In this document: positions 8,024 to 16,119 of the stretch, one piece after another
Layout of the letters: every line of letters begins with the position of its first letter
How positions within the stretch are numbered: the stretch's first letter is position 1
Assembly: GCA_003223935.1 (NCBI GenBank)
Contig: QHXQ01000025.1
Location: 26,708 to 90,707, forward strand
Source: Acidobacteriota bacterium
Lineage (GTDB): Bacteria > Acidobacteriota > Blastocatellia > Pyrinomonadales > Pyrinomonadaceae
Length of the DNA: 64,000 nucleotides
Direction: 5' to 3'
Position numbers and translations under genes: made by a program
The notes under the pieces: generated by a model
Told to the model about the DNA's origin: nothing
Database searches by the model: none
The model's input: the letters and a program-made list of their open reading frames with translations, nothing else

Positions 8024-9088
8024 TTAACTCGTCTTGCGCGGCTTGCCAAACATCCACGCGACGAAGATCGAGACGATGTAGAGCACAATCATCGGCGCGG
8101 CAAAGAGCATCATGTTCGGCACGTCGTTTGTGGGCGACAGCACCGCCGCCGCGATGAGAATTACAATCAGCGCGGTCTTCCAGACGCGCAGCATCAGCCG
8201 CGCCGTGATTAGCCCTATGCGCGCGAGCACATAAGTGACCGCAGGCATCTGGAAGATTAGCCCCATGCCGAGCATGACGAGGATGATAAAGTCGAAATAG
8301 TCGTCCGCTTTGAGCAGCAGGCGGAAGTCTTGACCGAGACCGAGCAGATAGCGCGCGGCCGGCGGGAAGATGACTTTGTAAGCGAACGCCGCGCCGAGCA
8401 CGAACGAGATGGTTGATAGCCCGATGAACGGCACGGCGTAACTGCGCTCGTGCGGATAGAGACCGGGCGAGATGAAGGCCCAGATTTGCCAGAGCAGGAA
8501 CGGGACCGAGAGACAGAGCGCCGCGTAGAGCGAGACCTTGACGTAGAGCGCGAAGGGTTCGAGCGCCGTCGTCACGATCAACTTGTCATCAATGCCGGGC
8601 AGCGCATCGGGCTTCGCCCCTTCCTCCGTCGGCAGCCGCACGCCCTTCGGGATGACGATGTTGCCCGCGATCAACTGCTCGTCCGTGAACAGCCCTAGAT
8701 GACCTTCACTATCACGCGCTACACGCGCTTGGACGGACGCGCCCGGTGGGATGATGCTCTGGCCCAACTTCGTCGCTTCAGGAAAAACATAGCGCCCCGT
8801 GTCGCTCTCCTTCAAAGCCGAGAGCGGCGTGATCGCTTCTTGTCCGGTCAGTCCGGCAAACTGTATCTGGCGGCGTTGCGCGTCGGCGAGGGCGGCGCGG
8901 ACTGGGCGCGCGAGAAAGTTGTAGATGCGATCTGAGACGAACCAGCAGACCATGAAGGCAACGAAGACGAAGATGATCGAGCGTATGAGGCGACGGCGCA
9001 ACTCGTCCAGATGTTCGAGAAACGACATCTGCCCGCCGAGTTCTTCGCCGTCTTTGTCTCGCCCTCTGTCTAAGAACGTGGATGCCAT
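8024..9088 (-). CDS. tatC: Sec-independent protein translocase subunit TatC, with long insert
   Basis: Core membrane subunit that recognises twin-arginine signal peptides. At 354 residues it is about 100 longer than usual TatC. The N-terminal signature MSFLEHLDELRRRLIRS is clear. The extra length lies between TM1 (about 37-53) and the next segment (about 175), in the first periplasmic loop, and is rich in charged residues and short beta-like stretches. The remaining helices and the FGKPRK-type cytoplasmic tail are normal. The tatA/B gene ends 24 nt upstream in the same direction, so the two form an operon. A Tat-signal protein is encoded at 51269-51628. Confidence 0.95.
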   Translation of the reverse strand: MASTFLDRGRDKDGEELGGQMSFLEHLDELRRRLIRSIIFVFVAFMVCWFVSDRIYNFLARPVRAALADAQRRQIQFAGLTGQEAITPLSALKESDTGRYVFPEATKLGQSIIPPGASVQARVARDSEGHLGLFTDEQLIAGNIVIPKGVRLPTEEGAKPDALPGIDDKLIVTTALEPFALYVKVSLYAALCLSVPFLLWQIWAFISPGLYPHERSYAVPFIGLSTISFVLGAAFAYKVIFPPAARYLLGLGQDFRLLLKADDYFDFIILVMLGMGLIFQMPAVTYVLARIGLITARLMLRVWKTALIVILIAAAVLSPTNDVPNMMLFAAPMIVLYIVSIFVAWMFGKPRKTS

Positions 9089-9112
9089 TCAGGGTGCAAG
9101 CGCGCCGAACGC

Positions 9113-9541
9113 TCAGAGCCAATCGCTTTTGCGCGACGCTTCAACGGGTGTTGCCGACGCTGGCGCGGACACCGGCGCGTTGGTCTCGCGCGCCATGACG
9201 GTCGCCGCTTCAGCGCCGCGTGCGACGCTCTCGCCATCGCGCGGCGGTGCGGTCGTGTCCGGCGCGATGGCGCGCTCGGCAACGGCCGTTTGCTCTGTCG
9301 GGTCAGGCGCGCCGATCATTGCTTGCTCGATGCGCTCCTCTTTCTCGACCCGCTCTATTGCGACCTCGCGCTCCCACGTCCGCTTGAAATCGTCCGATGC
9401 GCGCTTGAACTCGCTCAGACTCTTGCCGAGCGAGCGGCTCAACTCCGGCAGTTTGCGTGGCCCAAACAGGATGAGCGCCGCGACTAAGATGACCAACAAC
9501 TCAGTCGTGCCGATGGATTCGAGAAAAAGTAATGCGTGCAC
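9113..9541 (-). CDS. tatA: Twin-arginine translocase TatA/TatB family protein
   Basis: The short N-terminal transmembrane helix (ELLVILVAALILFGPRKLPEL) with the FGP hinge and the amphipathic helix (SRSLGKSLSEFKRASDDFKR) is diagnostic of TatA/TatB. The acidic, Ala-rich C-terminal tail is long for TatA (142 residues in all) and TatB-like. It begins with a Glu in the membrane helix start (IGTTELL), which is more TatB/TatA-E-like, so A versus B is not settled. Start is GTG at 9541, with AGGAAG about 13 nt upstream. Overlaps no gene; tatC follows. It provides the pore or receptor partner of TatC. Confidence 0.88.
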   Translation of the reverse strand: MHALLFLESIGTTELLVILVAALILFGPRKLPELSRSLGKSLSEFKRASDDFKRTWEREVAIERVEKEERIEQAMIGAPDPTEQTAVAERAIAPDTTAPPRDGESVARGAEAATVMARETNAPVSAPASATPVEASRKSDWL

Positions 9542-9572
9542 TTGCGCTATCTCACTTCCTCAGTCGTTGAAA

Positions 9573-9677
9573 GTCTCATGTCCAAAGTTCCATGTCCAAC
9601 ATCGCATGTCTATTCTAATAATTTAGACGCCGGGCGGCGGGCTTTGGACGTTAGACATTGAACTTTGGACATGGGAC
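9573..9677. repeat. Heptad inverted repeat (word ATGTCCA) overlapping the end of a gene
   Basis: Left arm 9573-9600, right arm 9650-9677, about 28 bp with three mismatches. ATGTCCA recurs at 14-bp spacing on the left side. The right arm lies inside the VOC gene and codes for its last residues (HVQSSMSNVQS region). Confidence 0.8.
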
Positions 9678-10042
9678 TTTTCTTGCTCATAATCCGGCGG
9701 ATAATAGATGACCTCGACGATCTGTCCGCCGACGCCCTTCGTGTAAAAAGAGACGGTGCGATCACGATGCTCTTTGACGGGCCGATGCTCGCGCCGCGCC
9801 GCTTCTTCCAACGCCGCGCGCGTCTCGACGCGCAAGCCCATGTGGGGCGGATGCTTCGATCCCGGCCCCAAGAGCGCCACGCCAAAACCGCGCGCATCAC
9901 GGAGCATCGCCCAATCGTGATACAACGTCTCCACGCGAAAGCCGAGCCGCTCATACTCGCGCACGTCCCGCGCCAAATCCTCCGACTGAATAGCGACGTG
10001 ATCCACCACGCCGCCGAAACGCAACTCGCTCTGCTCAGACAT
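9623..10042 (-). CDS. VOC (glyoxalase-like) family protein
   Basis: A single vicinal-oxygen-chelate domain of about 139 residues. The call rests on the fold-typical DHVAIQSEDLARDVREYERLGFRVE start and the GGQIVEVIYYPPDYE end with the second metal-ligand Glu. His at the start (DHVAI) and Glu near the end are plausible metal ligands. Start ATG 10042 (MSEQSEL) is preferred over an upstream frame extension to 10057. The last 15 or so residues are encoded by the heptad repeat 9650-9677 and look unrelated to the domain, so the original C-terminus may have been overwritten. Substrate unknown. It follows the nitroreductase in the same direction. Confidence 0.85.
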   Translation of the reverse strand: MSEQSELRFGGVVDHVAIQSEDLARDVREYERLGFRVETLYHDWAMLRDARGFGVALLGPGSKHPPHMGLRVETRAALEEAARREHRPVKEHRDRTVSFYTKGVGGQIVEVIYYPPDYEQEKSHVQSSMSNVQSPPPGV

Positions 10043-10055
10043 AACGCACCACCTC

Positions 10056-10125
10056 AATGATGAATGCGGACTGAAAATGCTCTCTGTTAATTCATCGTTC
10101 CGCGTTCATCATTCATCATCCATCA
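10056..10125. repeat. Heptad inverted repeat (word AATGATG)
   Basis: Arms 10056-10070 and 10099-10113 match over 15 bp with one mismatch; further heptads (ATTCATC, ATCCATC) continue to 10125. The nitroreductase stop codon (10123-10125) is inside the last heptad. The same word is used at 38573-38656 and 48741-48817. Confidence 0.8.
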
Positions 10126-10812
10126 TTTCTCTTGCCACTCTGTCCCGTAGCGTTCGCTGAAGACGATGCGGTTGAGCGGGAGGCGACCGGGGTAAGCTTT
10201 CTCCGGTTCTTGGCCCCGCCCGATGGCGAGCAGGGCGCAGACCTCCGCTTCTTCGGGAATGCCGAACTCGCGTTTGACGGCTGCTGGGTCGAAGCCCTCC
10301 ATCGGCGCGGTGTCAAAGCCGTAAGCCTCAGCCGCGAGCATCATCGTGGTGTACGCGATCATCGTGTGGCGGTGCACCCAGACGGGCATTGATTGCATGT
10401 TGTCGAGAAACTTAAACGCGCCATCGCGCGACTTCTCCCAAGTAGCGGGATCGCCCGCGCCCCGCTCCGCGCCTTCGCGGAACACTTCATCGGCCGTGCG
10501 CTTCCACTCTTCCTTCATGCCGATGGCGATGATGACGACCGGCGCTTGCGCTACCTTCGCTTGATTGAACGCAGCCGACTGAAGCCGTTTCCGATTCTCC
10601 GCATCGCGCACGACGATAAAGCGCCAAGGTTGCAGGTTGTAGCCCGAAGGCGCTTGCGCCCCAAGCCGCAGGATCGCATTCAAGTATTCTTCCGGCACTT
10701 CGTCCGGCAAAAACTGGTTCGTCGCACGCCGCTCCAACACAACTTGCGTGATCGGTTTCAACTGCTCGCCATTCGCTTGTGTCTGCGGCAGATTCGTCGG
10801 CTTGTCCTGCAT
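10123..10812 (-). CDS. Nitroreductase family FMN oxidoreductase
   Basis: A 229-residue flavoprotein that would reduce nitro compounds, quinones or similar acceptors using NAD(P)H. Family marks are VVLERRATNQFLPDEVPEE at the N-terminus, the FMN-contacting LGAQAPSGYNLQPWRFIVVRD and the C-terminal LLAIGRG. Start ATG 10812 (MQDKPTN) has AGGGGG upstream; an in-frame extension to 10938 runs through the heptad repeat region and is not believed. Encoded after carD on the same strand, across a heptad hairpin. The specific substrate cannot be told. Confidence 0.92.
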   Translation of the reverse strand: MQDKPTNLPQTQANGEQLKPITQVVLERRATNQFLPDEVPEEYLNAILRLGAQAPSGYNLQPWRFIVVRDAENRKRLQSAAFNQAKVAQAPVVIIAIGMKEEWKRTADEVFREGAERGAGDPATWEKSRDGAFKFLDNMQSMPVWVHRHTMIAYTTMMLAAEAYGFDTAPMEGFDPAAVKREFGIPEEAEVCALLAIGRGQEPEKAYPGRLPLNRIVFSERYGTEWQEK

Positions 10813-10874
10813 CACGTGTCCCCCTGTTGGAATTAAGTCTGCACGATTGTAACGCGACACGTCCGCGAGGTAAA

Positions 10875-10990
10875 AGGCAGAAGGCGGTAGGCGGTGGCAG
10901 TTCAGGACAAAAGAACAGCCGGTTGGAAAGTCACTCAACCTCGTGAGTAAAAATCCAACCAGCTTCTTTACTGCCTACCGCCTTCTGCCT
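10875..10990. repeat. Heptad inverted repeat (words AGGCAGA, AGGCGGT) with inner hairpin
   Basis: Arms 10875-10892 and 10973-10990 are perfectly complementary over 18 bp. A second, nested 7-bp stem is 10921-10927/10954-10960. It fills the gap between the carD stop (8 nt away) and the nitroreductase gene. Confidence 0.88.
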
Positions 10991-10998
10991 ACTGATCT

Positions 10999-11556
10999 TC
11001 AGTGGCCCGCGACGGCGCTGGCGGCGCGGGCGCGTGCGGCCGTGATGGGCCGGCGCTCGTGCTTGGCGCAGGCGCGCGCGAGTGCTTGCTCGACGCGCGG
11101 CGTGATGTTGCATTCGGGTTGCCGACAGACGGCCGCCAATTCGGAGATAACCAGATAGCGTGCGCGCTCCAACATGCGCTGCTCGCGGAATGAGAGCGGC
11201 TTGAGATGGCTCAAGTAGGTTAGATGCTTGAGCACATGCGCGACCTCGAAGATGTCGCCGGTGCGCATCTTGTCGGAGAACTCTTTGAAGCGATCCTTCC
11301 AATCGTGCGGGGCGGGCGTAAAGTCGTCGGCTAAATTCTTGAGCAGCAACTCGCATGCGCCCGAAGAGATCGGCGAACGAAGTCCGACCTCGCCCGCGTT
11401 GGCGATGGGCACGAGCACGACCGAGTTGGTCGCGGCGAGGCGCAGCGTGTAGAAGGGCATAGAGGCCGCGCCGATCTGCTTCTGCTCGATCTGTTCAATG
11501 ATGCCGATGCCGTGGTTGGGGTACACGACTTTCTGTCCGACCTTAAAGCCCACCAT
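10999..11556 (-). CDS. carD: CarD/CdnL-family RNA polymerase-binding regulator
   Basis: Binds the beta subunit of RNA polymerase and stabilises open promoter complexes. The N-terminal RNAP-interaction Tudor-like domain is visible (FKVGQKVVYPNHGIGIIEQIE), followed by the all-helical DNA-binding domain with the conserved DWKDRFKEFSDKMRTGD and LSFREQRMLERARYLVISELA blocks. 185 residues is close to the 160-190 typical of CarD. Start ATG 11556 has a strong AGGAGGTG ribosome binding site. Ala-rich C-terminus is slightly extended. In organisms with CarD it is usually essential and affects rRNA promoters. Confidence 0.93.
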   Translation of the reverse strand: MVGFKVGQKVVYPNHGIGIIEQIEQKQIGAASMPFYTLRLAATNSVVLVPIANAGEVGLRSPISSGACELLLKNLADDFTPAPHDWKDRFKEFSDKMRTGDIFEVAHVLKHLTYLSHLKPLSFREQRMLERARYLVISELAAVCRQPECNITPRVEQALARACAKHERRPITAARARAASAVAGH

Positions 11557-11858
11557 TCACCTCCTAGAATACTTTGCACATGACAAGCCGCGCCGCAGCG
11601 CGCAGTTGATTTGCAGGTTGAACCCTTGGTTCTACGATTGACGCAGGGCGCGTCGGGAATGACTTGAATCGTCACGAAAGTGTAACAAGCAACTTCATGT
11701 AGCGTCAAGATTCAAGATGAACGATGCCCACGGCAGGATGAATGGAAAGCTGTCAGTGGAAAAATTGTTGCTGGTTATTGGTTCTTCGATAGTCAATCGT
11801 TCTATGCCCACCCTATGTTGCGGCCTTTGCATCAGGCTCAAATAACCAATAACTAATT
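11557..11858. other. 302-bp gene-free region between phoR and carD
   Basis: Contains the carD leader with its AGGAGGTG site, and a small inverted repeat (11774-11783/11844-11853) next to the phoR stop. I see no confident promoter hexamers for carD and no open frame with a ribosome binding site. Confidence 0.6.
11774..11853. repeat. Short heptad-type inverted repeat (word GGTTATT)
   Basis: Arms 11774-11783 and 11844-11853 form a 10-bp stem just downstream of the phoR stop. It is weaker than the other members, with a 60-nt loop. Confidence 0.5.
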
Positions 11859-13163
11859 TCATCCATCATGCGGCAATTCAATCGTGAAGGTTGAGCCTGC
11901 GCCGAGCGTTGATTGCACGCTCGTTTCGCCGCCGTGCGCGCGGGCGAGATGTTTGACGATGGCGAGACCCAAGCCTGTGCCGCCGAGCGCGCGCGAGCGT
12001 GCGCGGTCAACGCGATAGAAGCGTTCAAAGATGCGTCTGATGTGTTCGGGCGCAATCCCTTCGCCCGTGTCTGCAACCGTGATGCGAGCACGCGCGCCAT
12101 GCCGTTCATAGCGCACACGCACCGAGCCGTCTGCGCGATTGAACTTGATCGCGTTGTCGGTCAGGTTCGTCAACATCTGTTCGAGCCGGCGCGCGTCCGC
12201 CTGCACAAACACGTCCGCGCCGATCTCGTTGTGCAACTCGACCCCGCGTTCGGTCGCCTGCGCCGCCAACGCCGCGAACACCTCATTTACTAGCGAGCGC
12301 AAAGGCACGGACGCACGCTCAACCGTCACCGTGCCCGCTTCGATGGCCGACAATTCAAGGATGTCGTCAATCAACGTGTGCATGCGCGCGGCATTGCGAT
12401 CAATGATCGAGAGGAAGCGGCGGTTGTGCGTCGGATCGTCGAGCGCGCTGGCTTCGAGCGTTTCGACGAAGGTGCGTATGGCCGTCAGAGGCGTGCGCAG
12501 TTCGTGTGAGACATTGGAGAGAAATTCTTGGCGCACGCGCTCAAGGCGTTCGAGCCGTGTGATGTCGAAGAAAACGCCGATTGCGCCGCGCACTTTTCTG
12601 TCGCTCGCCGCGCGCGGCTCAAACGGCGCGACGCGCAGATCAAACGCGCGCTTGTCTGCCTCGGCCGTCTCAACCTTGACGGCGACGCGCTCGCCGCGCA
12701 AGAGCGCCGCGCTAAAGGCCGTCAGCACGGCTTGGTTGTGTGTCAGATCGGTTAAGCGGCGCGCATTGAGCGTTGCGTCTGCGCTGACCCCGAAGATTTC
12801 GCCCGCCGCCGGATTCGAGACGAGCACACGCATGTCCGCGTCAACCACGAGCAGGCCCTCGCGCATGCTGTGCAACATCGCTTCAAGCAGTTCATGCGCG
12901 GGCAACACTTCGCTGAGACTCGATGCGACAGCGCTCGCCATCTGCTTGGCGTTTCCTGTGCCGCTCAACACTGTCGTCGGGAGCGAAGATGAGGCGAGGT
13001 TGCTTGTGCGCCGTGTGGGCCATAAGCGCGCGGCGGCTGCGCCCGCCAGCGCGCAGAGCAGGACGACGCCCGCCGTGCCCGGCTGTCTGATGAAGAGCGC
13101 CGCCACCGCCAACGCAACCACACCACACAGAACTAACGACATGATCAGGCGCATAGAAGCCAT
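11859..13163 (-). CDS. phoR: Phosphate-regulon-type sensor histidine kinase (PhoR-like)
   Basis: 434 residues: two N-terminal membrane segments (about 5-45), a PAS domain (about 90-205, EAMLHSMREGLLVVDADMRVL), the dimerisation/phosphoacceptor block FLSNVSHELRTPLTAIRTF with the autophosphorylated His, and an HATPase domain with the N box (TDNAIKFN), G1 (VADTGEGI) and G2 (GGTGLGLAI). The short periplasmic region and single PAS match PhoR. It follows phoB and pit on the same strand, supporting a phosphate-starvation role. ATP-binding motifs are intact. Confidence 0.9.
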   Translation of the reverse strand: MASMRLIMSLVLCGVVALAVAALFIRQPGTAGVVLLCALAGAAAARLWPTRRTSNLASSSLPTTVLSGTGNAKQMASAVASSLSEVLPAHELLEAMLHSMREGLLVVDADMRVLVSNPAAGEIFGVSADATLNARRLTDLTHNQAVLTAFSAALLRGERVAVKVETAEADKRAFDLRVAPFEPRAASDRKVRGAIGVFFDITRLERLERVRQEFLSNVSHELRTPLTAIRTFVETLEASALDDPTHNRRFLSIIDRNAARMHTLIDDILELSAIEAGTVTVERASVPLRSLVNEVFAALAAQATERGVELHNEIGADVFVQADARRLEQMLTNLTDNAIKFNRADGSVRVRYERHGARARITVADTGEGIAPEHIRRIFERFYRVDRARSRALGGTGLGLAIVKHLARAHGGETSVQSTLGAGSTFTIELPHDG

Positions 13164-13178
13164 GATAATAAAAAGTTT

Positions 13179-13243
13179 GGAGTCGAGAGTCTGGAGTCTG
13201 GAGTCAAAAGATAAATTCTTTTTGACTCCAGACTCTCGACTCC
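13179..13243. repeat. Heptad inverted repeat (word GGAGTCT)
   Basis: Arms 13179-13198 and 13224-13243 are perfect over 20 bp. Further GGAGTCT copies allow alternative registers shifted by 7 bp. It lies between phoB and phoR, inside a likely operon. Confidence 0.88.
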
Positions 13244-13274
13244 AGACTCCAGATTAATCTTAATCCTTCACACG

Positions 13275-13973
13275 TCAACGGTCACTGACTTTCGCGCTGC
13301 CGATGAAGCGATAGCCGACGCCGACGACCGTCTCGATGCAGTCGCCGCACGCGCCGAGTTTTTGGCGCAGGCGGCGTATGTGCACGTCTAGCGTGCGCGT
13401 GTCGCCGTAGTATTCGTAGCCCCAGACGTTGTCGAGAATCTGTTGGCGCGTCGCCACCCGCCCGCCCGTCTTGGCAAGCATTTCGAGCAGCGCGAACTCT
13501 TTGCGCGTGAGTTTGATGTTTATGCCCTCGCAAGCGACGCGCATGTCGGCGAAGTCAATTGACAAACGGCCGTCCGAATAACTCGGCACCGTCGTCTCGT
13601 CCGCGCGGCGCAAGACAGCGCGCACACGCGCCAACAGCTCACGCACCGAAAAAGGCTTGGTGATGTAATCATCCGCGCCGAGATCGAGACCGCCGACGCG
13701 GTCGGCTTCCGACGTGCGCGCCGTCAACATGATGATCGGCGTGCGGCGTGTCGCCGGCTCGCGGCGCAAGCGGCGACACAACTCCGTGCCGCTCATGCCC
13801 GGCAACATCAGGTCGAGCAAGATGAGCGCGGGCGGGCGACGCGGATCGAGCGCGGCCGTTAGTCCCTGCTCGCCCGTCAGAGCGATCGCGGCCTCCAGCC
13901 CCTCGCGCTCCAGATTGAACCGCAGCCCTTCCGCGATGTCCGGGTCATCTTCAACGATCAGCACAAGCGTCAT
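13275..13973 (-). CDS. phoB: Response regulator of the OmpR/PhoB family
   Basis: 232 residues: receiver domain with acidic pocket (EDDPD), phospho-acceptor Asp in LILLDLMLPGMSG, Thr and Lys switch residues (MLTART, YITKPFS), then a winged-helix domain (LTRKEFALLEMLAKTGG ... DVHIRRLRQKLG). All catalytic residues are present. The partner kinase follows after a heptad hairpin and phosphate transport genes precede it, so it probably controls the phosphate regulon. A PhoB-box-like repeat is present upstream of the DUF47 gene (15884-15901), consistent with autoregulation. Confidence 0.9.
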   Translation of the reverse strand: MTLVLIVEDDPDIAEGLRFNLEREGLEAAIALTGEQGLTAALDPRRPPALILLDLMLPGMSGTELCRRLRREPATRRTPIIMLTARTSEADRVGGLDLGADDYITKPFSVRELLARVRAVLRRADETTVPSYSDGRLSIDFADMRVACEGINIKLTRKEFALLEMLAKTGGRVATRQQILDNVWGYEYYGDTRTLDVHIRRLRQKLGACGDCIETVVGVGYRFIGSAKVSDR

Positions 13974-14018
13974 AAGTTCAGTGATAAGTGAAAGGGAGCG
14001 GTCGCTTCGTTGAGTTCG

Positions 14019-15059
14019 TTAACGCGCCAGCTTGTAAATCAACTCGATCAGCAGGAACGTGACGGCCGCGATGGAGCCGGCGATGGGAATTGTCAAGACC
14101 CATGCCCAGACGATGCGTCCGGCGACGCCCCACTTGACGGCCGAGAGTCGGCGCGTCGCGCCGACGCCGACAATCGCGCCCGTGATCGTGTGCGTCGTCG
14201 AAACAGGCACGCCCGTCAAAGTCACGTAAGCGAGTGTCAGCGCCGCGCCCGTCTCGGCGCAGAAGCCGCCGACGGGTTTTAGTTTTGTGATGCGCGTGCC
14301 CATCGTGCGTACGATGCGCCAGCCGCCTGAGAGCGTGCCGAGACCGATGGCAGCGTGCGCCGTCAACACGACCCAGATTGGGATTGCGGGCAGGCCGCCG
14401 TTCGGCCCGTAGGCGATCAGCCCGCCGGCCGCCAGCACCGCCGTGATGATGCCCATCGTCTTCTGCGCATCGTTGCCGCCGTGACCGAGCGAGAAGGCGG
14501 CGGCCGACAATAGTTGCCCGCGCCGAAAGATTCGATCAACACGGCTCGGCGACGAATGCCGGAACAACCAATAGACGAGCACCATCAGCGTGAAGCCGAG
14601 CACCATACCGATGAGCGGCGAGAGCACGATGAACTTGAGCGTGCGCACCCACACGTCTGTTTTAAGTAAGCCGTGGAAGCCGCGATACGCGGCGATGCCT
14701 GCGCCCGCGTAGCCGCCCAAGAGCGCGTGCGAGCTTGAGGTCGGCAGCCCCAGCCACCAAGTGATCAAGTTCCAGATGATCGCACCCAAGAGCGCGGCGA
14801 GCAGCACGTAGAGCCTGAGGTCGGACGCGATCAAATCCATCCGCACGCCGTCGCCGATGGCCTTGGCCACGCGCGTGCCGAAGACGAGGAACGCGATGAA
14901 ATTAAAAAACGCGGCCCAGACGACCGCGATTGCGGGCGACAGGACGCGCGTCGAAACGACCGTCGCAATTGAGTTCGCCGCATCATGAAAGCCGTTGATG
15001 TAGTCGAACAAGAGCGCGAGCGCGACGAGGACGAGGACGAAGGCGAATGTAGCGTTCAT
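14019..15059 (-). CDS. pit: Inorganic phosphate transporter, PiT family
   Basis: Low-affinity, cation-coupled phosphate importer of the inner membrane. 346 residues with about ten hydrophobic segments. PiT signatures are present twice: FDYINGFHDAANSIATVVSTR near the N-terminus and GHGGNDAQKTMGIITAVL in the middle, with GVPVSTTHTITGAIVGVGATR toward the end. The family repeat is complete. The DUF47 partner gene is 113 nt upstream and phoB 45 nt downstream. Confidence 0.95.
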   Translation of the reverse strand: MNATFAFVLVLVALALLFDYINGFHDAANSIATVVSTRVLSPAIAVVWAAFFNFIAFLVFGTRVAKAIGDGVRMDLIASDLRLYVLLAALLGAIIWNLITWWLGLPTSSSHALLGGYAGAGIAAYRGFHGLLKTDVWVRTLKFIVLSPLIGMVLGFTLMVLVYWLFRHSSPSRVDRIFRRGQLLSAAAFSLGHGGNDAQKTMGIITAVLAAGGLIAYGPNGGLPAIPIWVVLTAHAAIGLGTLSGGWRIVRTMGTRITKLKPVGGFCAETGAALTLAYVTLTGVPVSTTHTITGAIVGVGATRRLSAVKWGVAGRIVWAWVLTIPIAGSIAAVTFLLIELIYKLAR

Positions 15060-15172
15060 GGTAACAGTGTCTGTAGCCAGTAGTCAGTAGGTTGATCGCG
15101 CATCGTCATTCGTCCCTCGTTTCAGCGCCAGCGATCAGTAATTGTTTTGCTACTGCTTACCGACTGCCTATC

Positions 15173-15799
15173 TCACGTATGTTTAATAATCATGCTCTCG
15201 ATGATATTGGCGACGTTTTCGCAGCGATCAACGGCCGCCTCTAGTTTTTCGTAAATCTCTTTCCACTTGAATACGGTGAGCGGGTCGGTCTGCTGGCGGA
15301 ACAGTTCGGCGATGGCCGTGTGGTAGATGTCGTCGCCCTCGTTCTCAAGCCGGTGTATCTCGACGAGGCGCGGCGTGATGCCGACGGGTTTGGCCAACAC
15401 CGAGACGACCTCGTGCAGTTGCACGGCCATGCGATGGATCACGTCAGCGAAGCGACGTGCGTGCGGTGACGATTCGTGTAAGTCGAACATGACCATCGCG
15501 CGCGAGGCGTCGTCAATCAGATCGACGATGTCGTCGAGCGCAGAGGAGAGCATGTAGATGTCTTCACGGTCGAAAGGGGTGATGAAAGTCTTGTTGAGTT
15601 GCGTCGAGACCGTGTGCGTCAACTCGTCGCAGGCGTGCTCAATGGATTTGATGCGTTGCGCGTACTCATCATACTTGTGCTGGTTGCCCTCGCCGAGCAT
15701 CTCGACGAGCAACCGTGAGGCGTCGAAGATGTAAGAGGTCATCTGCGAGAAGAAAGAGAAATACTGATCCTCACGCGGCAGAAAACTAAAACGTGCCAT
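15173..15799 (-). CDS. DUF47 (PhoU-like) partner of PiT transporter
   Basis: 208 residues, almost all helical, with the DUF47 pattern of two PhoU-like three-helix bundles (FFSQMTSYIFDASRLLVEML ... ANIIESMIIKHT) and the Asp/Glu-rich metal-binding motif (ALDDIVDLIDDASR). DUF47 genes are commonly paired with pit and are thought to regulate phosphate transport. It is the first gene of the likely DUF47-pit-phoB-phoR operon; a promoter and Pho-box-like repeat lie directly upstream. Confidence 0.93.
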   Translation of the reverse strand: MARFSFLPREDQYFSFFSQMTSYIFDASRLLVEMLGEGNQHKYDEYAQRIKSIEHACDELTHTVSTQLNKTFITPFDREDIYMLSSALDDIVDLIDDASRAMVMFDLHESSPHARRFADVIHRMAVQLHEVVSVLAKPVGITPRLVEIHRLENEGDDIYHTAIAELFRQQTDPLTVFKWKEIYEKLEAAVDRCENVANIIESMIIKHT

Positions 15800-15846
15800 T
15801 GTTCATACTTGCTCCGTTCTCATGAAACTGAGCCGATAGCGCCGAG

Positions 15847-15875
15847 ACTATAAGTGAAGGCCGAATGGGAGACAA
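15847..15875 (-). promoter_or_regulatory. Probable promoter of the DUF47-pit-phoBR operon
   Basis: Minus strand TTGTCT (15870-15875), 17-nt spacer, TATAGT (15847-15852), about 48 nt before the ATG. Confidence 0.5.
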
Positions 15876-15883
15876 GCGCGTTG

Positions 15884-15901
15884 ATGTAACATAAATGTTA
15901 A
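15884..15901 (-). promoter_or_regulatory. Pho-box-like direct repeat
   Basis: Minus strand TTAACAT, 4 nt, GTTACAT: two 7-mers at 11-bp spacing, the layout of PhoB half-sites (enteric consensus CTGTCAT-N4). It sits 8 nt upstream of the -35. Similarity to the enteric consensus is limited to the T and CAT positions. Confidence 0.4.
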
Positions 15902-15971
15902 CAAGCGCGGCCTGACAGACCGAAGATGAAGGCGGCGCTCATGGCCGCTTACGTGCGCGTTTATGTGGGCG

Positions 15972-16021
15972 AAAAAAAAACGGGGCGCGGGGAAACTCCG
16001 GGCGAAGTTTCTGCGCGCCCC
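15972..16021 (-). terminator. Strong rho-independent terminator of the porin gene
   Basis: On the minus strand a long GC-rich stem (15982-16021, outer arms GGGGCGCG/CGCGCCCC with an inner GAAACT/AGTTTC stem) is followed by nine T. It lies about 100 nt after the porin stop and separates the porin from the DUF47-pit operon. Confidence 0.9.
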
Positions 16022-16119
16022 TTATAGTCCGCATAAGAGGCGGGGTTTGATTGAAGCCTAACCGAACGACGCTAACGCGCGCTTAAATGTTGCTTACAGT
16101 TTTCGCGCCACGCCCGAAC

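Noticed and set aside
10812..10938. N-terminal extension of the nitroreductase
   Set aside because: The extension lies in the heptad repeat; the ATG at 10812 has AGGGGG upstream.
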